Positions 1 to 4,377 of a stretch of 5,743 bases of DNA are shown in pieces. This stretch comes from JAXHUA01 sp034189695. Lineage in GTDB: Bacteria > Chloroflexota > Dehalococcoidia > E44-bin15. Each line of letters opens with the position of its first letter. The stretch's first letter is position 1. The DNA lies in contig JAXHUA010000115.1 in NCBI GenBank assembly GCA_034189695.1, forward strand, positions 1-5,743. Direction: 5' to 3'. Made by a program: the position numbers and the translations under genes. Below the pieces are notes generated by a model. It ran no database searches, was not told the origin of the DNA, and saw nothing but the letters and a program-made list of their open reading frames with translations.

Positions 1-1489
1 CCTCCATGCTGCCTTCCCCACGGCTTATCCTGGTAAGTATCTCCAGCATCGCGGGGATTCCAGCGCGGCAGGGCGTACACTTGCCGCAGGATTCGTCCCT
101 GGTGAACTGGAGGAAGTACTTGGCCACGTCGACCATGCAGCTATCCTCGTCCATGACGACGACACCGCCCGAACCCATAATGGCGCCGAGCGCGGTGACC
201 GCCTCGTAGTCGACCGGCGTGTTGAGGTGCTCGATGGGGATGACGCCGCCTGACGGCCCGCCAAGCTGCACCGCCTTGTACTTCTTCCCCTCGGGAATGC
301 CGCCGCCGATGTCGAAGACGATCTCACCCAGCGGCGTTCCGAGAGGGACCTCGATAAGACCGGTGTTGTTGACTTTCCCAACGAGGCACAGGGTCTTCGT
401 GCCTTTGCTCTTCTCGGTACCGACGCTGGCGAACCATTCGGCTCCATTCACGATTATCTGTGGTACGTCGGACCATGTCTCCACGTTGTTGAGTGTGGTG
501 GGTTTGTCGAAAAGGCCTTTGTTCGCCGGGAACGGCGGCCGCTGTCGCGGGTTGCCTCTCTTTCCTTCGATGGAACCGAGGAGGGCCGTCTCCTCACCGC
601 AGACGAAAGCACCGGCACCCGGGAAAATGTCCAGGTTGAACTCGAAGTCCGTGCCAAGAATCTTGCTGCCCAGCAGACCGCATTCCCTCGCCTGAGCGAT
701 GGCACGACTCAGTGTCTCTATTGCCAGAGGGTACTCAGCACGAAGGTAGGCGTAGCCCTGGCGAACGTTGCCTATGGCGTAAGCCCCGATGGCCATACCC
801 TCGATTATGGAGTGAGGGTTGCCCTCGAGCACAGCACGGTTCATGTACGCACCCGGGTCACCCTCATCACCATTGCACACCACGTACTTCTCGTCGCCGG
901 GTGCGCTGCGGACAAAGCCCCACTTTCTGGCTGTGGGGAACCCGGCGCCACCGCGCCCGCGCAGACCAGCCTTGCTGACCTCCTCGATGACCTCGTCCGG
1001 TTTCATCTGCGACAGTACCTTGGCCAGTGCCTGGTACCCGTCTCTGGCGATATACTCCTCGATGCTCGTCGGATCGAGGTCCTGGTTGTGCATCACCCGG
1101 ATTTCCTGAAGCCTGAGCAGAGGGGCGTTTGAGTCGATTGTCCACTCCGCGATCGGTTTCCCTCCCACTACGTGCTGTTCGACTATCCTGGGGACCCGGT
1201 CTTCGGTGACCTCGATGTAGATGGTCTTATCACCCGTGGGGCGGATGACAGTCACGACCGGCTCCACTCCACACAGTCCGATGCAGGCTGCGCGAAGCAC
1301 CAGCACGTCCTTGAGCTTGCGGGCCTCTATCTCGCGCTCGAATGCCTCCAGCACGCCAAGGGCTCCCGAAGAGATGCCGCACGTGGCCAGGTGGACCTTG
1401 ATCTGGGTCTTGTTGTCTCGCTCCGCGAGTCTGCTACGGACTTCGTCCTTCAGGTTCGACAGCTCTTCTACAGATGTAAGCCGCTTCAC
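1..1489 (-). CDS. nuoF: NuoF/HndC-like NADH-binding flavoprotein subunit with N-terminal HndB-like domain, partial (C-terminus off left edge)
   Basis: FMN- and NAD(H)-binding subunit of a complex I-like or hydrogenase/formate dehydrogenase diaphorase, passing electrons between NADH, FMN and Fe-S clusters, probably in the cytoplasm. 496 codons are visible without a stop. Residues 1-120 resemble HndB, a thioredoxin-like [2Fe-2S] domain, with C37 (ATCGISSGA) and C69/C73 (ACIGLCG); the first cysteine of the usual four is V32. Residues 178-190 (GRGGAGFPTARKW) are the FMN/NADH glycine-rich site, 207-218 hold GDEGDPGAYMNR, and 291-302 GAGAFVCGEETA. C468, C471 and C474 (SCGKCTPCR) ligate the N3-type [4Fe-4S] cluster; the fourth ligand and any C-terminal ferredoxin domain lie beyond the edge. 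The start is GTG with AAGGAG eight bases upstream. It lies 12 bp after nuoE, so the two are surely co-transcribed. The partner could be an [FeFe]-hydrogenase, formate dehydrogenase or NuoG-like subunit; the window does not show which. Family call is sure; gene name (nuoF versus hndC/hydB) is not. Confidence 0.95.
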   Translation of the reverse strand, partial: MKRLTSVEELSNLKDEVRSRLAERDNKTQIKVHLATCGISSGALGVLEAFEREIEARKLKDVLVLRAACIGLCGVEPVVTVIRPTGDKTIYIEVTEDRVPRIVEQHVVGGKPIAEWTIDSNAPLLRLQEIRVMHNQDLDPTSIEEYIARDGYQALAKVLSQMKPDEVIEEVSKAGLRGRGGAGFPTARKWGFVRSAPGDEKYVVCNGDEGDPGAYMNRAVLEGNPHSIIEGMAIGAYAIGNVRQGYAYLRAEYPLAIETLSRAIAQARECGLLGSKILGTDFEFNLDIFPGAGAFVCGEETALLGSIEGKRGNPRQRPPFPANKGLFDKPTTLNNVETWSDVPQIIVNGAEWFASVGTEKSKGTKTLCLVGKVNNTGLIEVPLGTPLGEIVFDIGGGIPEGKKYKAVQLGGPSGGVIPIEHLNTPVDYEAVTALGAIMGSGGVVVMDEDSCMVDVAKYFLQFTRDESCGKCTPCRAGIPAMLEILTRISRGEGSME

Positions 1490-1497
1490 TTCACACG

Positions 1498-1503
1498 CTC
1501 CTT
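1498..1503 (-). promoter_or_regulatory. Shine-Dalgarno site of the nuoF-like gene (decides the GTG start)
   Basis: AAGGAG begins within the nuoE stop codon (TAA) and sits eight bases before GTG at 1489-1487. The other nearby GTG (1494-1492) runs into TGA after one codon, so it cannot be the start. This fixes a GTG start and translational coupling to nuoE. Confidence 0.8.
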
Positions 1504-2014
1504 ATTCGCAGGAATTGAGGATGTCGTTGATCTCATTTGGCTTCACCCTTCGGTAGACCTGGTCGCCAATGGCCATCACCGGCGAGAGGCCGCAGCAGCC
1601 CAGGCACCGGACGGTTTCCAGGGAGAACTTGCCGTCTTCGGTAATGCCACCGGGTTCGATGCCCCAGTCCTTCTTGAAAGTGTCGATGATGCGCTGGCCT
1701 CCCTTGACGTAGCAGCTCGTGCCCATGCACACCTGGATTACGTGCTTGCCCTTCGGTACCATCGTGAAGAAGTGGTAGAAGCTGACTATCCCATAGATCT
1801 CGCTGAGCGGGATCTTCAAGTCCCTTGAGATAGTCTTGAGGACAGTGGCAGGAAGGTAGCCGATGAGGCCCTGTGTTTGCTGGAGCACTCGAATAAGAGC
1901 ACCCGCCTGCCCGCCCGTCGAATCGATGACGCCCTGGACCTCCCTGAAGACCCTCCCGGCATAACCGGCGCCGGCGTCACCACTCGCTGGTACCCTGGTC
2001 TCAATCCGTTCCAT
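1502..2014 (-). CDS. nuoE: NuoE/HndA-like [2Fe-2S] subunit of an NADH dehydrogenase-type complex (170 aa)
   Basis: Thioredoxin-fold [2Fe-2S] protein that partners with NuoF in NADH-dependent complexes (NuoE, HndA, HydC; soluble hydrogenases and formate dehydrogenases have the same pair). Residues 20-85 form the helical N-terminal part (QGLIGYLP at 48-55, IYGIVSFYHFF at 73-83), and 90-165 the ferredoxin-like domain. The four cluster ligands are complete: C96 and C101 (CMGTSC), C137 and C141 (CLGCC), in the family spacing C-x4-C and C-x3-C. Length is normal for the family. The ATG is preceded by AGGAGGT five bases upstream, a near-perfect Shine-Dalgarno site. The gene follows a long structured leader and is followed after 12 bp, in the same reading frame, by the nuoF-like gene. 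Whether it belongs to respiratory complex I or to a soluble hydrogenase-type complex cannot be settled here; the HndB-like fusion in the next gene favours the soluble type. Confidence 0.95.
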   Translation of the reverse strand: MERIETRVPASGDAGAGYAGRVFREVQGVIDSTGGQAGALIRVLQQTQGLIGYLPATVLKTISRDLKIPLSEIYGIVSFYHFFTMVPKGKHVIQVCMGTSCYVKGGQRIIDTFKKDWGIEPGGITEDGKFSLETVRCLGCCGLSPVMAIGDQVYRRVKPNEINDILNSCE

Positions 2015-2088
2015 ACGCTACCTCCTGTCTAAGTCAATGGGCTTGCTCTGGCTCTGCTCTGCTTGACGACGTGCTACCTCGCAGACGC

Positions 2089-2138
2089 AAAAAGCGACAT
2101 GCAACAAGCGCGAATCCGCAGCACCTGTTGCATGCCGC
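2089..2138 (-). terminator. Intrinsic terminator in the nuoE leader
   Basis: Read on the minus strand, the arms 2138-2126 (GCGGCATGCAACA) and 2106-2094 (TGTTGCATGTCGC) pair over 13 bp with one G-U. Five more pairs continue inward (2125-2121 with 2111-2107, two of them G-U), leaving a 9-nt loop at 2120-2112. Five T residues (2093-2089) follow the stem directly. There is no T-run for the plus strand, so the orientation is minus. It lies downstream of the predicted nuoE promoter and 75 bp before the nuoE start, so it would stop transcripts before nuoEF unless regulated or read through. Confidence 0.6.
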
Positions 2139-2223
2139 CAGAGTTGCTCTGCTGAGCAGTTATCAAACTACACCCCCCATCCTCCGCCCCAGGGTTACGC
2201 AGACGGTGCTCATGACAAGCACC
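2089..2223 (-). ncRNA. Putative structured leader or short RNA between the nuoE promoter and an intrinsic terminator
   Basis: A minus-strand transcript starting near 2223 (seven bases after the TATAAT) and ending at the T-run at 2089-2093 would be about 135 nt and contains no convincing reading frame. It would begin with a perfect 8-bp hairpin (2225-2203), contain a small hairpin CAGAG/CTCTG (2139-2151), and end with an 18-bp terminator hairpin. It could be an attenuated 5' leader of nuoEF (riboswitch, protein-binding or other control) or an independent small RNA. I do not recognise a known riboswitch class. Transcription is inferred only from promoter and terminator signals. Confidence 0.35.
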
Positions 2224-2225
2224 GT
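2203..2225. promoter_or_regulatory. Perfect palindrome at the nuoE transcription start (operator or 5' hairpin)
   Basis: ACGGTGCT and AGCACCGT form a perfect 8-bp inverted repeat with a 7-base spacer (CATGACA on the plus strand). It begins four bases downstream of the TATAAT on the minus strand and covers the predicted start site to about +20. This is a classic place for a repressor operator; as RNA it would fold into a 5'-terminal stem-loop. It lacks the T-run of a terminator. The cognate regulator is not identifiable from the sequence. Confidence 0.5.
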
Positions 2226-2229
2226 GCCT

Positions 2230-2258
2230 ATTATACCACAGAACCAGGCATGCAGCAA
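2230..2258 (-). promoter_or_regulatory. Predicted sigma70-type promoter for nuoEF
   Basis: On the minus strand TATAAT (2235-2230) is a consensus -10 with the extended -10 dinucleotide (TGGTATAAT). TTGCTG (2258-2253) lies exactly 17 bp upstream as a weak -35. The predicted start is near 2223, giving a 209-nt leader before the nuoE ATG. The -35 lies inside the downstream arm of the 2247-2283 hairpin. Confidence 0.65.
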
Positions 2259-2283
2259 GGGACTTCACCCCTCGCTGCATGCC
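2247..2283 (-). terminator. Long hairpin after the two-CW operon, overlapping the nuoE -35; possible terminator
   Basis: GGCATGCAGC (2247-2256) and GCTGCATGCC (2274-2283) pair perfectly over 10 bp. After one mismatch four more pairs follow (2258-2261 with 2269-2272), with a 7-nt loop (2262-2268). It begins 53 bp after the two-CW stop codon on the minus strand. The sequence after it (TGGTTCTGTGGT) is only mildly T-rich, so it is a weak intrinsic terminator at best. It could instead be a regulatory site or part of the surrounding repeat structure. Confidence 0.4.
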
Positions 2284-2335
2284 CTCTGCGCTTAACCCTG
2301 GTGGCGGTGTTTGTGCCAATTGGTGGTGCTTCCGG

Positions 2336-2719
2336 CTATCTACCCGCTGGGTTGAAGCCCTTTCCGAAGAGCCTGATCTCAATGGGCTCGCCGTGACCCC
2401 ACCTCTTGAAGACCCGGCAGAACTGACACACATCACTGCCATCGCCTTTTGCTCCGTAGTCATAAAGCTTGCAGTACGTTCCTTCTATCTCCCAGCAGGG
2501 TAGGGATCTGTATACGAAAGCTGGACACTCCTTCTTGATCTCGTCAGGACAGCGGAACATCTCCCAGCAAGGGGTCTTGCCTTCCCAGAAGCCCATATTG
2601 GGCTCCAACCTGATCTTGCCTTTCGCCTCCTCAATCAGCTTCTCGATCTCGGCGAGTTCCTCGACGGTGACCACTCTCTGAAGGAGTTGCTTTGCCTGCT
2701 CCATCTCGCTCGGCTTCAT
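2336..2719 (-). CDS. Short two-CW domain protein (127 aa)
   Basis: Small cysteine-rich protein of the type annotated as 'two-CW domain' for its paired Cys-Trp motifs; the biochemical role is not known to me. Residues 1-40 are a charged helix (EELAEIEKLIEEAKGK). The conserved domain spans 42-127 with CWEMFRC (C51, W52, C57), C65 (ECPAF), CWEIEGTYC (C75, W76, C83) and CxxC (C98, C101), ending GKGFNPAG. Seven cysteines in fixed spacing suggest metal or Fe-S binding. No signal peptide or membrane segment is visible, so it is probably cytoplasmic. GAGGTG seven bases before the ATG supports the start; an ATG three bases earlier runs into TGA. It lies 87 bp after its paralogue on the same strand and is probably co-transcribed. 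Residues 12-127 align without gaps to residues 94-209 of that paralogue, about three quarters identical over the cysteine-rich part. Confidence 0.85.
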   Translation of the reverse strand: MKPSEMEQAKQLLQRVVTVEELAEIEKLIEEAKGKIRLEPNMGFWEGKTPCWEMFRCPDEIKKECPAFVYRSLPCWEIEGTYCKLYDYGAKGDGSDVCQFCRVFKRWGHGEPIEIRLFGKGFNPAGR

Positions 2720-3157
2720 CGCATTTCACCTCACTCCCTACCGCTTACTGTATGCTCGTGTTCGCCTGACAGCCCTAGCCCTGGTGTTTCGATCGCTGAC
2801 GTCTGGCTAGGTGCCCGCTGGGTTGAAGCCCTTGCCGAACAGCTTGATCTGGATTGGCTGGTCCTGTCCGAACCTCTTGTAGACACGGCAGTGCTCGCAT
2901 ATCTCCGTGCCGTCACCTTTCGCCCCGTAGTCGTAGAGCTTGCAGTAGGTTCCCTCTATCTCCCAGCAGGGGCGAGTGCGATACTTGAAGGCAGGACATT
3001 CCTTCCTTACCGCTTCCGGGCAGCGGAACATCTCCCAACATGGCGTCTTGCCTTCCCAGAAGCCCATGCCAGGCTCCGCCAGTACCTTCCCCTTGGCGTC
3101 GGCGATCAACCTCTCGGCGTCGTCCAACTCCTCCGCGGTGGTGACCGATGCCAGGAC
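2339..3157 (-). repeat. Tandem paralogous duplication of the two-CW coding segment
   Basis: The 348-bp coding segments 2339-2686 and 2810-3157 encode colinear, gap-free homologous protein segments and remain clearly similar at the DNA level (for example GCTGGGTTGAAGCCCTT near the 3' end of each). This points to a local gene duplication in which one copy kept or gained the N-terminal KOW-like domain. Confidence 0.8.
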
Positions 3158-3436
3158 CTGTTCCAGTTGCTGAAGCACCTTCGACGTGCCCGCCTTGACC
3201 TCGGCTTCCCTGGTGGCGATCTGGGCCTCGCTCACGAGAGGCAGTATGTCTACCTCGTTCTCCTGGAAGCCGTACACCTTGCCAGCGCGTTCCCCGGTGA
3301 CCACTCGAGCCCAGACCGGATACTCGCGATAGACTTCGAAGGGCTGCATCTGCAGGTCGACGATCTCGGCAGTCTCACCTACCACTTCAGGTATGGGGTC
3401 GCACTCTTTGATCCGCACCCTATCTCCCAGTTTCAT
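2807..3436 (-). CDS. Two-CW domain protein with N-terminal SH3/KOW-like domain (209 aa)
   Basis: Paralogue of the 127-aa protein with an added N-terminal domain. Residues 1-65 (MKLGDRVRIK at the start, VVTGERAGKVYGF at 45-57) look like a small beta-barrel of SH3/KOW type. Residues 68-120 are helical and charged, a likely linker or coiled coil. Residues 124-209 are the two-CW domain: C133-W134, C139, C147 (ECPAF), C157-W158, C165, C180 and C183 (CEHC), ending GKGFNPAG. All seven domain cysteines match the shorter protein. No membrane segment or signal peptide is visible. GGAGG lies nine bases before the ATG. It is the first minus-strand gene, divergent from the response regulator across 245 bp. 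Function is unknown; a metal/redox sensing or accessory role for the nearby NADH-linked complex is inference. Confidence 0.85.
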   Translation of the reverse strand: MKLGDRVRIKECDPIPEVVGETAEIVDLQMQPFEVYREYPVWARVVTGERAGKVYGFQENEVDILPLVSEAQIATREAEVKAGTSKVLQQLEQVLASVTTAEELDDAERLIADAKGKVLAEPGMGFWEGKTPCWEMFRCPEAVRKECPAFKYRTRPCWEIEGTYCKLYDYGAKGDGTEICEHCRVYKRFGQDQPIQIKLFGKGFNPAGT

Positions 3437-3681
3437 TTTGTGTCCCCTCCCTTCTCGTTGACTTCTCGGAGATCGCTCGTCTCCGTTCCTCCCCGCCCTT
3501 CTACGCTTCTATTAAAGCCGAATAGGGAGCGGGCTACATCGGCATCGCTGCCTATCTTTGGCCCTGCATTCCCGCAATGGAAAAGCGCTGGTTGGCGACC
3601 CGCTGCCTACGCATTCTTTGGCAGGGATGCTTAGTTGAAAGTACCTAGTTGGCGGACTATAATGCAGGCTGGGACATGGGC
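3437..3681. other. Divergent intergenic region between the two-CW genes and the response regulator
   Basis: No gene is seen here. The plus-strand promoter at 3635-3663 is clear. For the minus strand the only candidate -10 is TTTAAT at 3516-3511, with no convincing -35 upstream, so the two-CW promoter is unresolved. Short imperfect repeats around CTTTGGC (3556-3562 and 3616-3622) and CTGCCTA (3549-3555, 3603-3609) are about 54-60 bp apart and could be activator sites; this is weak. Confidence 0.5.
3635..3663 (+). promoter_or_regulatory. Sigma70-type promoter for the response regulator-sensor operon
   Basis: TTGAAA (3635-3640) and TATAAT (3658-3663) are separated by exactly 17 bp. The predicted start is near 3670, leaving a leader of only about 12 nt before ATG 3682 (6 nt before ATG 3676). 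This excludes the upstream TTG at 3649 as a start for transcripts made from this promoter. Confidence 0.7.
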
Positions 3682-4350
3682 ATGGGCGACAAGATAAGGG
3701 TGTTGCTGGCTGAGGATCATGTGGTGGTGCGGCAAGGCACCCGTCAGTTGCTGGAACGGGAGAATGACCTGGAGGTCGTCGGGGAAGCGGGCGACGGTGA
3801 GGAGGCGGTGCGGCTGGCGCGCGAACTCGAGCCAGACGTGGTTATTATGGACGTGGCGATGCCGAGGTTGACCGGGATCGAGGCGACCAGGCAGGTCAAA
3901 GCCCTTCTTCCCTCGGTCGCGGTCCTGATACTGACCGGCTACGACTATGACGAGTACATCTTCGGTCTGATGGAGGCAGGGGCGGCCGGGTACTTGCTCA
4001 AAGATGTGAGCGGTGACGAACTGGTGAACGCTATTCGTGCCGTGCATGCGGGAGAGCCAGTCCTTCATCCCATAGTGGCCAGGAAGCTCATGGGGCGATT
4101 CAAGTCCCAGGGGGCTCCGGCGCCAGGTGTGACCCCTCAGGAACTGCTCACGCAACGGGAATTGGAGGTGCTCAAGCTGGCGGCGAAGGGCATGACGAAC
4201 AAGGACATTGGAGAGGCGCTTTTCATCAGTATTCGCACCGTGCAGGCTCACCTTAGGGACATCTTCAACAGGCTGGGAGTGGGGTCCCGGTCGGAGGCGA
4301 TACTCTATGGCTTCAAGAGGGGATGGTTCAGCCTCGAAGATCTCCCCTGA
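3682..4350 (+). CDS. NarL/FixJ-family response regulator (REC + LuxR-type HTH, 222 aa)
   Basis: Two-component transcription regulator. The receiver domain (residues 5-122) has the acidic pair E11/D12, phospho-acceptor D57 (VVIMDVAMP), T85 (LILTG) and K107 (YLLKD), all as required for phosphorylation-dependent switching. A linker of about 30 residues leads to the LuxR/GerE DNA-binding domain (154-212: LTQRELEVLKLAAKG, then NKDIGEALFISIRTVQAHL as the helix-turn-helix). Start choice: ATG 3682 gives MGDKIRVLL, the usual N-terminus for the family. ATG 3676 (two residues longer) is possible, and TTG 3649 lies within the promoter. The ribosome site is weak (GGGA seven bases upstream) and the leader is very short. 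The sensor gene follows after 27 bp. Its usual partner would be a HisKA_3-type kinase, but the adjacent sensor has no kinase domain. Targets are unknown; the divergent two-CW genes are the nearest candidates. Confidence 0.93.
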   Translation: MGDKIRVLLAEDHVVVRQGTRQLLERENDLEVVGEAGDGEEAVRLARELEPDVVIMDVAMPRLTGIEATRQVKALLPSVAVLILTGYDYDEYIFGLMEAGAAGYLLKDVSGDELVNAIRAVHAGEPVLHPIVARKLMGRFKSQGAPAPGVTPQELLTQRELEVLKLAAKGMTNKDIGEALFISIRTVQAHLRDIFNRLGVGSRSEAILYGFKRGWFSLEDLP

Positions 4351-4377
4351 GGAATCTGCGGTGCTGGAAATAGGGCA

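Larger units (their letters stand above)
2184..2307. repeat. Outer inverted repeat enclosing the nuoE promoter region
   Basis: The 20 bases at 2184-2203 are, when reverse-complemented, almost the same as the 23 bases at 2285-2307. Three blocks match in order: TCTGCG, TAACCCTGG and GGCGG, with two extra bases (CT) and one extra base (T) between blocks in the right arm. The arms enclose the palindrome 2203-2225, the -10/-35 and the hairpin 2247-2283. It could be a relic of a small non-autonomous mobile element or a large cruciform/RNA structure. I see no flanking target-site duplication. Confidence 0.5.

Noticed and set aside
25..447. Long minus-strand reading frame with serine/arginine-rich translation
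   Set aside because: It is a frame-shifted shadow of the nuoF-like gene, whose true frame carries all family motifs.
1172..1828. 218-codon plus-strand reading frame over nuoE/nuoF
   Set aside because: Antisense shadow; no family motifs, no ribosome site, and it crosses two well-supported minus-strand genes.
2168..2185. Tiny minus-strand reading frame MGGVV after GGAGG as a leader peptide
   Set aside because: The ribosome site directly abuts the ATG with no spacing, and the peptide has no run of regulatory codons.
2316..2323. Perfect palindrome CCAATTGG after the two-CW stop
   Set aside because: An isolated 8-bp palindrome is expected by chance at this scale and has no supporting context.
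2074..2463. 129-codon minus-strand reading frame across the intergenic region
   Set aside because: It overlaps the two-CW gene in another frame, runs through promoter, hairpins and terminator, and shows no recognisable protein features.
3511..3516. TTTAAT as the minus-strand -10 of the two-CW operon
   Set aside because: No recognisable -35 at 16-19 bp upstream; kept only as a weak possibility in the intergenic description.
2687..3634. 315-codon plus-strand reading frame over the two-CW genes
   Set aside because: Antisense to two paralogues whose minus-strand frames conserve cysteines and CW motifs; the plus frame is a by-product.
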